Source: an uncultured Ruminococcus sp.
GTDB taxonomy: Bacteria; Bacillota; Clostridia; Oscillospirales; Ruminococcaceae
Assembly (NCBI GenBank): GCA_947177345.1
Contig: CAMWUB010000025.1
Span: forward strand, 1 to 11,493
DNA: 11,493 nt
Direction of reading: 5' to 3'
Position numbers and translations under genes: made by a program. Every line of letters starts with the position of its first letter. Within the stretch, counting starts at the first letter, position 1. This document shows, one piece after another, positions 1-6,300 of the stretch. The notes beneath the pieces were generated by a model. The model was not told the origin of the DNA. It saw only the letters and a program-made list of their open reading frames with translations, and searched no databases.

Positions 1-72
1 ATTTTAAGCATTATTAAATAAAAATATTTTATTTATTAAAATACAGATAATTTTTCAGGATTTTTTTTAAAA

Positions 73-91
73 AAATATTTGTACAATATTT
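73..91. promoter_or_regulatory. Near-palindrome upstream of the cellulase promoter (possible operator)
   Basis: The core TTGTACAA at 79-86 is a perfect 8-base palindrome. The arms continue as AAATA (73-77) and TATTT (87-91), with one unpaired T at 78. It is centred about 100 bases before the inferred transcription start, where activator or repressor sites can lie. AT-rich DNA gives such symmetry by chance, no second copy was seen, and no U-tract follows, so a terminator is not favoured. A regulator site is only an inference. Confidence 0.25.
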
Positions 92-148
92 ACAAAATAC
101 AACCTTTAAATTTGTAATACGTGATTTGTAGAAAATGCACATATTATA

Positions 149-177
149 TTGACTTTTTTATACTAATGTGATAAAAT
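149..177 (+). promoter_or_regulatory. Sigma-A-type promoter of the GH5 cellulase
   Basis: A -35 box TTGACT (149-154) is followed by a 17-base spacer and a -10 box TAAAAT (172-177). A TG at 169-170 makes an extended -10. The inferred start is near 184, giving a leader of about 50 bases before the ATG at 233. Confidence 0.75.
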
Positions 178-232
178 TAAATTGGCATATAATTATGTTC
201 TTCAAAAATTTTAATGATGGAGGGTACTAGCA

Positions 233-2491
233 ATGTACAATAAATCAAAGGGATTCAAGCGTATAGTAAGCCTTTCAGCCGCTGCTGTATGCATGATGTC
301 CGCACTTAATTTCGCACCGTTGAATGACAAGATGTCAGCCGACGCAGCTGACGATATTATGACAGCTTTTGAAATCACTCAGAATATGAAAATCGGCTGG
401 AATTATGGTAACTCACTCGACGCTGTGGGTAAATCCGGTCTTGATACCGAAATTGCATGGGGTAATCCGAAAGCTACTCAGGAAACTTTCGACGCTGTAA
501 AGGCTAAAGGTTTCAATACTGTACGTCTTCCCACAACGTGGTTCAATCACCTTGATGCTTCCGGAAAAATTGACCCTGCATGGATGGCTCGTGTCCGTGA
601 AGTTGTTGACTACTGCTTCAAGAACGATATGTATGTTATCCTTAATATCCACCACGAAGAATGGATTAACAGACCCGATTTTGATACAGCATATGAAGAA
701 ATGTCCGCACAACTGAAAAATATCTGGAAACAGATTGCTGAAGAGTTTAAAGATTATGACCAGCATCTTATTTTTGAGGGTATGAACGAACCTCGTGCCG
801 CCGGTACAGAATATGAATGGTGGTTAGCACCGTCCGCACCTACTGAAAAACTCTTTGAAGTTGTAAACAAGCTGAATCAGGATTTTGTTGACACCGTAAG
901 AAGTGTTGAATCACCATATCAGAAAACAAGACTTCTGTCTTGTCCGCCATACTGTGCATCAGGTAGCGATATTAACATGATGTCAGGTCTTAAAATTCCG
1001 AATGACCCGTATGTAGCTGCATCTGTACACGCTTATTCACCGTATGATTTCTGTATGGGTGACGGAGACCACAATACATTCTCCGAAACATACGCCACAG
1101 ACCTTGAGGGCATTCTTAAGAATATCCGCAAAACTTTCATTGATAACAATATTCCGGTTATTCTCGGTGAGTTCAGTGCCTCAAACTTCAATAATACAGA
1201 GGCTCGTTGCGAATGGGCAACAGCATATATTTCACTTGCAAAGAGCTACGGATTCCCGTGCGTACTCTGGGATAACGATGCAAGAGGTAACTCAGACCAG
1301 TCAGAAGCACATGACTACCTCGACAGAGACACAAATACATGGTATGAAGATTCCGGTCAGGTTGTAGACGCTATGATGGCTGTACTCGCTGACGATTCAA
1401 TTGTATGGGGCGGAAAAGATTTCACAACACAGAAACAGTATACACATGATGATATTTCAAAGGGTACGGAAATCAAAGACGTTGCCGGAAGTTACGACAG
1501 CAGTGTAGATGGTAAAGAAGGTTCACCTGCTCAGATGATAAAATTCTCCGCATTTGAGGGCAAGGAAATAGCTGTACAGTACACCGGTGGTGACCCTGAA
1601 CTTGCATTCATGGACGCTGACTGGAGTGGCTGGACTACTGTAAAGCCTTACTACATCGACGAAAAGAACGGTATCGCCTACTTCTCAGCCGACGACATAA
1701 AAACAGCTTGGGAAAATAATAACGGTAGTGTTTCAAGCCTCAACAGCTTTATTATAAGAGCTAACGGCAAGACTACTGTTGTAAAGTCTGCTATAGTAAA
1801 CAAGGGTGTACTCTCCGAAAATAATGATAAGCCTAAGCCGACTGTTACAACAACTACTACACAGACAACTTCAGGCAACAGCAATACAACAACCACTACT
1901 ACAACTACAACAGTACCGGACGACTTCGAATTTGAAGTTGTAAAACTTCCGCTTACTCTCAACGGCGAAAAAACACTTAAATTTATAATTGAGGGTACAC
2001 CTGGTGCATCAGTCGGCGGTGGTTTCTGCTATGAAATCGACGAATGGACTTCATTAGACTGGGAAGGTAATATCGGCAAAAACGGTAAACTTGAACTTAC
2101 AGTTGATATTTCAAACCTTACATCTTATTTAAAAACTGCTGAAATGCAGATTTGGTGGTCAAATGTATGGGACAACGAAACTGAAACTTCTATAGATAAA
2201 CCTGCTAAAATAACTCTTGCTTCTTCTGAAGATACTGATATAGTTTATGGTGATGCCGACGGTGACGGTAAATTAAGTATCGCCGACGCTGTACTTATAA
2301 TGCAAAATGTTGTAAATGCCGACAAATTCAAGATTGAAGAAAAAAATATTACTTCTGCTGATGTAGTCAAAGACGGTGCAATAACAAGTCTTGATGCCCT
2401 TGCTATTCAGATGGTTACTCTCAATCTTATCAGTGAAAAGGACTTCCCGACTTCCGCTGAAAAGATTAATTCATTACTTGATACAAAATAA
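233..2491 (+). CDS. Secreted GH5 endoglucanase with accessory modules and type I dockerin
   Basis: Secreted cellulosomal glycoside hydrolase, 752 residues, expected to cut beta-1,4-glucans. Start: ATG with GGAGGG at 219-224. Residues 1-38 form a signal peptide (basic KGFKR, hydrophobic core, cleavage near ADA-A). The GH5 domain, about 41-390, begins with WNYGNSLD and carries the acid/base Glu186 in NEP and the nucleophile Glu313 in GEF; it looks like subfamily 4, whose members act on cellulose, mixed-linkage glucan or xyloglucan. A beta-rich module (about 405-528) follows, then a Thr-rich linker (530-562), then a second beta-rich module (about 565-665) with Trp605, Trp610, Trp641, Trp642 and Trp646. 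Both modules are probably carbohydrate-binding; the WW pair recalls CBM80 of Ruminococcus, but the families are not assigned. The dockerin (671-742) has a canonical calcium loop at Asp674-Asp685 and a less regular one at Asp710-Asp721. It should dock onto a scaffoldin cohesin. Transcribed alone, with a terminator after it. Confidence 0.95.
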   Translation: MYNKSKGFKRIVSLSAAAVCMMSALNFAPLNDKMSADAADDIMTAFEITQNMKIGWNYGNSLDAVGKSGLDTEIAWGNPKATQETFDAVKAKGFNTVRLPTTWFNHLDASGKIDPAWMARVREVVDYCFKNDMYVILNIHHEEWINRPDFDTAYEEMSAQLKNIWKQIAEEFKDYDQHLIFEGMNEPRAAGTEYEWWLAPSAPTEKLFEVVNKLNQDFVDTVRSVESPYQKTRLLSCPPYCASGSDINMMSGLKIPNDPYVAASVHAYSPYDFCMGDGDHNTFSETYATDLEGILKNIRKTFIDNNIPVILGEFSASNFNNTEARCEWATAYISLAKSYGFPCVLWDNDARGNSDQSEAHDYLDRDTNTWYEDSGQVVDAMMAVLADDSIVWGGKDFTTQKQYTHDDISKGTEIKDVAGSYDSSVDGKEGSPAQMIKFSAFEGKEIAVQYTGGDPELAFMDADWSGWTTVKPYYIDEKNGIAYFSADDIKTAWENNNGSVSSLNSFIIRANGKTTVVKSAIVNKGVLSENNDKPKPTVTTTTTQTTSGNSNTTTTTTTTTVPDDFEFEVVKLPLTLNGEKTLKFIIEGTPGASVGGGFCYEIDEWTSLDWEGNIGKNGKLELTVDISNLTSYLKTAEMQIWWSNVWDNETETSIDKPAKITLASSEDTDIVYGDADGDGKLSIADAVLIMQNVVNADKFKIEEKNITSADVVKDGAITSLDALAIQMVTLNLISEKDFPTSAEKINSLLDTK
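1841..1912 (+). repeat. ACN-triplet run coding the Thr-rich interdomain linker
   Basis: This stretch is almost all ACA, ACT and ACC codons, coding two Thr runs split by QTTSGNSN. It is a flexible, probably O-glycosylated linker between the two accessory modules of the cellulase, as is usual in cellulosomal enzymes. The triplet run could vary in length between strains by slippage (inference). Confidence 0.8.
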
Positions 2492-2501
2492 ATTTAAAAA
2501 A

Positions 2502-2533
2502 CTCCCTGTTTTTCAAAGCAGGGAGCTTTTTTT
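2502..2533 (+). terminator. Rho-independent terminator after the cellulase
   Basis: CTCCCTG (2502-2508) pairs with CAGGGAG (2519-2525). Three more inner pairs (one G-T) leave a TTCA loop. After one C, seven T residues follow (2527-2533). It begins 11 bases after the stop codon. Confidence 0.92.
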
Positions 2534-2558
2534 ATTATAAAAAAATTAATCTTTACGG

Positions 2559-2587
2559 TTGAATAATCCTTGAAACCGTGCTATAAT
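2559..2587 (+). promoter_or_regulatory. Promoter of the DUF3877-like gene
   Basis: TTGAAT (2559-2564), a 17-base spacer, then a perfect TATAAT (2582-2587) preceded by TG at 2579-2580 (extended -10). The inferred start is near 2594, leaving about 20 bases before the ATG at 2615. It excludes the in-frame ATG at 2570, which lies inside the promoter. Confidence 0.8.
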
Positions 2588-2599
2588 ATAATCTGTAAA

Positions 2600-2606
2600 A
2601 AGGAGG
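2600..2606 (+). promoter_or_regulatory. Ribosome binding site fixing the start at 2615
   Basis: AAGGAGG is a near-perfect Shine-Dalgarno sequence 8 bases before the ATG at 2615. The earlier in-frame ATG at 2570 has none and would lie upstream of the transcript. Confidence 0.85.
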
Positions 2607-2614
2607 ATTTTTCT

Positions 2615-3148
2615 ATGAATTTTGAAAGACTTGAAAAAAATATAACCGATAACATTAAAGAAGCTCTGTTGAAACTCGGATACGATAACAGACCCATAAG
2701 CCTTAATTATACGGAAAGTTCGCTGAAAAACCTGCTCCGGACTGACGATATAAAAAATGCTCTCGGAAAATTTCCGGAAACTGTCCGTGATACATTCGGT
2801 GATGTGACTTTCCATGAAATAAAAGGCGGTTACTGTCTGACCGTTTCAGCAGTCGGAACATCTTATATCAATAATCTTTCCGGATATGAATTTCTTACGG
2901 AATTTATAAATACTGTCCGGAATCATGGCATTTCCGCTAAGGACATAATTTCAGTATTTGAAAAATATTCTGATAACGTAATCATTGAGGAAAAATATAA
3001 TGATGAGTTTAATTATCTTATATATTTCGCCGACGGTATACCCGACGAATATATGTACTGCCTTGCCGTTGAAGAGGAAATTGACGGTCATTTCCATATA
3101 ACATATCACCGTTTCACAAGAGAAGATTATGAGGAGTTAGGGTTCTGA
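2615..3148 (+). CDS. DUF3877-like hypothetical protein
   Basis: Soluble protein of 177 residues without signal peptide or membrane segment, so cytoplasmic. The overall pattern (N-terminal MNFERLEKNI, a central VSAVGTSYI strand, a helical FLTEFINTVRNHG segment, and a C-terminal end with YHRFTREDYEEL) resembles what I recall of the DUF3877 family of gut Clostridia; its function is unknown and the match is from memory. The protein is acidic and shows no catalytic motif that I recognise. The start at 2615 is set by a strong ribosome site and by a promoter that overlaps the longer alternative. It has its own promoter and sits between a terminated cellulase gene and the next operon, so context says little about its job. 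No terminator is obvious after it; some read-through into the next operon is possible. Confidence 0.75.
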   Translation: MNFERLEKNITDNIKEALLKLGYDNRPISLNYTESSLKNLLRTDDIKNALGKFPETVRDTFGDVTFHEIKGGYCLTVSAVGTSYINNLSGYEFLTEFINTVRNHGISAKDIISVFEKYSDNVIIEEKYNDEFNYLIYFADGIPDEYMYCLAVEEEIDGHFHITYHRFTREDYEELGF

Positions 3149-3205
3149 CAGGAATTTTCCACATATTCAGCGTCAAAAACAGGATATTTTCTGTATCATT
3201 GTTGA

Positions 3206-3234
3206 TTGACATTAATTTCCATGCATGATATAAT
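3206..3234 (+). promoter_or_regulatory. Perfect consensus promoter of the hydrolase-Mur ligase-Ddl operon
   Basis: TTGACA (3206-3211), exactly 17 bases, TATAAT (3229-3234), with TG at 3226-3227 as an extended -10. Both hexamers match the sigma-A consensus completely. The inferred start is near 3241, giving a leader of about 70 bases. No terminator or second clear promoter was seen before 9154, so it probably drives all six genes to 9149. Confidence 0.88.
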
Positions 3235-3238
3235 TAAT

Positions 3239-3256
3239 CTGTCAGCATATTGACGG
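3239..3256 (+). promoter_or_regulatory. Small hairpin/inverted repeat at the inferred transcript start
   Basis: CTGTCA (3239-3244) pairs with TGACGG (3251-3256), one pair being G-T, around the loop GCATAT. The GTCA-N6-TGAC core begins at the inferred +1. It could be an operator dyad or a 5' stabilising hairpin; the stem is short and chance is a fair alternative. Confidence 0.3.
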
Positions 3257-3311
3257 GCTTTTCTGCGTATAAAGTATAAATGCCTTAAAATAAACTATAT
3301 GGAGATAACTA

Positions 3312-4085
3312 ATGTACAAAACAGTAAACAATATCAGGATAAATTATGAACAGAAAGGTTCAGGCGATTTGATAGTACTTCTGCACGGCTGGGGAAGTAA
3401 TATAAAACTTTTCGCTAACCTTATCGACTTGCTTTCAAAGAAGTATACCGTCGTGGCAATGGATATGCCAGGTTTCGGGGAAAGTCAGGAACCGCCGTCG
3501 GCATGGTGTGTGGACGATTACGTTGACTTTGTACTTGATTTCCTCAAAGACTACGACAACAAGGAAATCATGTTCTTAGGACATTCTTTCGGCGGACGTG
3601 TGATAATAAAACTTAACAGCCGTAAAAATTTACCGTTCCGGATAAGTAAAGTTATACTCGTCGACAGTGCCGGTATTATGCCTCCTAAATCGAACAAAAA
3701 GAGTTTCCGGACTTATTACTATAAATTCGGCAAGGCTATACTTTCTAACGGACTTGTACAGAAAATAGCTCCCGATGCTCTTGAAAACTTCCGTAAGAAG
3801 ATGGGTAGTGCAGATTACGCCGCCGCATCGCCGTTAATGCGACAGGTACTTGTAAAGGTAGTCAACGAAGATTTAGAACCTCTTATCCCTAACATAAAAT
3901 GCCCGACGTTGCTTGTATGGGGCGTGAACGATACCGCTACACCTCTTTCCGACGGCGAAAAAATGGAAAAATTAATAAAAGATTCTGGACTTGTCAAGCT
4001 GGAAAATGCCGGTCACTATTCATTCCTTGAACAGCAGTTTACTTTTAATCGTGTAATGTGTTCATTCATGAAAATCGAGGAGTAA
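3312..4085 (+). CDS. Alpha/beta hydrolase
   Basis: Cytoplasmic alpha/beta-fold hydrolase, 257 residues, the usual size for the family. Visible features are the oxyanion-hole motif HGWG (25-28), the nucleophile elbow GHSFGG with Ser92, Asp207 in the VWGVNDTATP turn, and His235 in NAGHYSFLEQ, together a complete Ser-Asp-His triad. A cap region lies around residues 120-180. The sequence does not tell whether an ester, thioester or amide is cut. The ATG has GGAG at 3301-3304. It is the first gene of the operon and ends 5 bases before the membrane-protein gene, so it may act on the same envelope intermediate as the Mur ligase and Ddl-like enzyme, for example as an editing or deacylating hydrolase (inference). 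No signal peptide. Confidence 0.9.
   Translation: MYKTVNNIRINYEQKGSGDLIVLLHGWGSNIKLFANLIDLLSKKYTVVAMDMPGFGESQEPPSAWCVDDYVDFVLDFLKDYDNKEIMFLGHSFGGRVIIKLNSRKNLPFRISKVILVDSAGIMPPKSNKKSFRTYYYKFGKAILSNGLVQKIAPDALENFRKKMGSADYAAASPLMRQVLVKVVNEDLEPLIPNIKCPTLLVWGVNDTATPLSDGEKMEKLIKDSGLVKLENAGHYSFLEQQFTFNRVMCSFMKIEE
4077..4082 (+). promoter_or_regulatory. Ribosome binding site fixing the start at 4091
   Basis: GAGGAG spans the last codons of the hydrolase gene and lies 8 bases before the ATG at 4091. The alternative in-frame ATG at 4058 overlaps the hydrolase by 28 bases and lacks such a site. Confidence 0.75.
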
Positions 4086-4090
4086 AAAGA

Positions 4091-4669
4091 ATGTCGATAG
4101 AAAAACAGAAATTTATAGCAGGTATGATTATTTTCTGTATATACGCTCTTATAACGTTCATGGGAATAGTTTCATACTTAAAGAGGGAATTATATATTTT
4201 TCAGGACGGCAACTATAGTATTTCTGAATACGTCCGTAACATAGGGAAAAACTTCAGAAGATATATATTTCCGTCAGCACTATTTATAGGACAGATTATT
4301 ATGCTTGCGACAAATGATAAAAAAATCTACTACGTTGACAATCTGATTTTTATATTTCTGATTGGCAACATAATAATCGCTCTTATTAACAGACCTTTCC
4401 GGAAACGTCTTGAAAATACCGTCCGGACACGTAAAATAATGATTACTTTCTTTATTCTGACCGCTATATTATTCAGAATAAGTGTTTTCTGGAGTTACGA
4501 CGAAGTACCTTGTAAATGCGGTCAGGATATGAATCCGTACTGGTTTGAGAATTATATTCCGTATATGATAGTCAATTCCGTACTCTATATCACCCCTTTG
4601 CTTGTATGCCTTGCCGATATTCTTAACAAACCCTTTTATTCAATCAAAAAATATAAGGAGATTACTTAA
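4091..4669 (+). CDS. Small polytopic membrane protein, paralogue of the Mur ligase membrane domain
   Basis: Integral membrane protein of 192 residues with about five hydrophobic segments: near residues 6-27, 58-75, 84-100, 118-135 and 155-177. I do not know it as a named family. Read against the N-terminal part of the next protein, it matches along its length: FCIYA near the start, KNFRRYIFP before segment 2, IIIAL-N-P after segment 3, a basic stretch followed by MITFFI, then YIPY-I-N and a final LNKP. It is thus a free-standing copy of the membrane domain of the downstream ligase, without the enzyme part, and likely arose by tandem duplication. Between segments 4 and 5 it has a CKCG motif absent from its partner. 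Its stop shares one base with the next start (TAATG), so the two are translationally coupled and may form a heteromeric membrane assembly (inference). Confidence 0.85.
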   Translation: MSIEKQKFIAGMIIFCIYALITFMGIVSYLKRELYIFQDGNYSISEYVRNIGKNFRRYIFPSALFIGQIIMLATNDKKIYYVDNLIFIFLIGNIIIALINRPFRKRLENTVRTRKIMITFFILTAILFRISVFWSYDEVPCKCGQDMNPYWFENYIPYMIVNSVLYITPLLVCLADILNKPFYSIKKYKEIT

Positions 4670-6273
4670 TGTATACTATATTTTTCTGCATATATGCCGT
4701 TGTGGCACTTGTCGGAATTGTCTTTTTCAGTTTAAGAGAATTTCATATGCTACAACTTAACGGCTACAAAACCCCTGAACACTCGTGGTGGATGAAAAAG
4801 AATTTCAGGAGATATATTTTTCCTGTAATTATGTTACTGTCCGGCGGTCTGCCATTTGCTTTTGACGCATGGACTTATTTTATTCCGATATTCTGCATAT
4901 CTTATATAATAATTGCCCTACTGAATAAGCCTTCAAAAAAATTCAAAAAGCCACTCAAATATACGGCACGTGTCAAACGTATGATGACTACTTTCTTTAT
5001 AATAGTTGCAGTAGGCTTTATATGGGCTTTTCTGCTTGCAAAAGAAGGTAAATTCGGTGCAGATAAATATATTCCGTTTGGAATATATATGCCGTATTTT
5101 ATTATGAATACTTTAGTATGGCTTACTCCAATATTTGTGCCGTTGTCAAATCTGATTAACAAACCCATTGAAACATATATACAACACTGGTACATTAACG
5201 ACGCTAAAAGAATTTTGTCCGATATGCCAGACCTCCACAAAATAGGCATTACCGGAAGTTACGGCAAGACCAGTATGAAATTTTACCTCAGTGAACTGTT
5301 GAGTTCACAATATAATACACTTAAAACTCCGGAGAGTTTCAATACGCCTATGGGCGTTACTATTACAGTACGTCAGCACCTGAAACCTACTCACGAGTAC
5401 TTCATTTGCGAAATGGGTGCGAGACGTGTCCATGAAATAGGCGAACTTTGTGAAATCGCTCACCCACACGATGCTATTATCACTTCTGTAGGTGAACAGC
5501 ATTTAGAAACATTTGGTTCAATAGATAATATACTGAATACAAAATTTGAACTCGCTGACAGTGTACAGTCCGTCGGGGGAAAAATATATCTCAACGGCGA
5601 CAATGACTTAATCATGAAAAAAGCTCCGCAATACAAGAACGTTTTCCTGTACGGTCTCAAGGAACACAACGACTACAGAGCAGGTGAAATTTCCGTATCG
5701 GACAGAGGAACGGAATTTACCGTCACAACTCCCACCGGTGAAAACTGTCGGTTTACTATGAAGTTACTCGGTGAACACAATGTTCATAACGTCTTAGGGG
5801 CAATCGCATACTGTCACGGTATCGGAATACCCCTCGAAAAACTGACCATGCCTGTCCGGAAAATAGCACCTGTACCGCATAGACTTCAGTTACTCGACAG
5901 GGGCGGTAATGTAACATTTATCGACGATGCCTATAACTCTAACCCTAATGGTTGCAGATGTGCGTTAAAAGTTCTCGGATTATTTGACGCTTGCAGAATA
6001 CTTGTCACTCCGGGTATGGTTGAATTAGGTGCGAAACAGGAAGAATTAAACTTTGAGTTCGGCGTTGAAGCCTCCGAAGCCTGTGATTATATTATTCTCG
6101 TAGGAAAAAATCAGACCTTGCCCATATATAACGGTATAAAATCCACCGGTTACAATATGGATAACGTCTATGTGGCGGACGGTCTCAATGATGCCATAGC
6201 CAAAGTAAACGCTTACAGGACAGACAAAAAGAAAATAGTTCTTCTTGAAAACGATTTGCCCGACAATTATTAA
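4669..6273 (+). CDS. Membrane-anchored MurF-like Mur ligase
   Basis: ATP-dependent amide ligase of the Mur family, 534 residues. Residues 1-170 hold about five membrane segments. Residues 175-534 hold the Mur ATPase and C-terminal domains: P-loop GSYGKTS with Lys200, catalytic Glu248 in EMGA, metal-binding His278 in GEQHLETFGS, Lys292 at the position of the carbamylated lysine, a HNVHN motif (370-374), and DDAYNSNP (419-426) opening the C-terminal domain. The last motifs are MurF-like. MurF normally joins D-Ala-D-Ala to the UDP-MurNAc-tripeptide, but the N-terminal UDP-substrate-binding domain of MurF is not visible here; the membrane domain stands in its place. The substrate may therefore be membrane-bound (inference). 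AAGGAG at 4655-4660 supports the start. The Ddl-like gene follows 27 bases later, fitting a dipeptide-supplying partner. A normal cytosolic MurF may exist elsewhere in the genome. Confidence 0.9.
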   Translation: MYTIFFCIYAVVALVGIVFFSLREFHMLQLNGYKTPEHSWWMKKNFRRYIFPVIMLLSGGLPFAFDAWTYFIPIFCISYIIIALLNKPSKKFKKPLKYTARVKRMMTTFFIIVAVGFIWAFLLAKEGKFGADKYIPFGIYMPYFIMNTLVWLTPIFVPLSNLINKPIETYIQHWYINDAKRILSDMPDLHKIGITGSYGKTSMKFYLSELLSSQYNTLKTPESFNTPMGVTITVRQHLKPTHEYFICEMGARRVHEIGELCEIAHPHDAIITSVGEQHLETFGSIDNILNTKFELADSVQSVGGKIYLNGDNDLIMKKAPQYKNVFLYGLKEHNDYRAGEISVSDRGTEFTVTTPTGENCRFTMKLLGEHNVHNVLGAIAYCHGIGIPLEKLTMPVRKIAPVPHRLQLLDRGGNVTFIDDAYNSNPNGCRCALKVLGLFDACRILVTPGMVELGAKQEELNFEFGVEASEACDYIILVGKNQTLPIYNGIKSTGYNMDNVYVADGLNDAIAKVNAYRTDKKKIVLLENDLPDNY

Positions 6274-6300
6274 TTCTATATAAAAGGAGTAATTTTTATT

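Noticed and set aside
233..355. Lipoprotein signal at Cys20 of the cellulase
   Set aside because: Val precedes the Cys, which does not fit a lipobox, and the hydrophobic stretch continues to a normal signal peptidase I site near residue 38.
413..766. Open frame on the - strand inside the GH5 catalytic domain
   Set aside because: Overlaps fully with strongly conserved GH5 coding sequence, shows no recognisable protein and no promoter or ribosome site.
1678..1962. Open frame on the - strand opposite the Thr-rich linker, coding a poly-Val stretch
   Set aside because: It is the reverse complement of ACN codons in a well-supported gene; no ribosome site, and the product is low-complexity.
3149..3205. 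ACAG-N8-CTGT repeat after the DUF3877-like gene as a terminator
   Set aside because: The stem has only four pairs and no T-tract follows.
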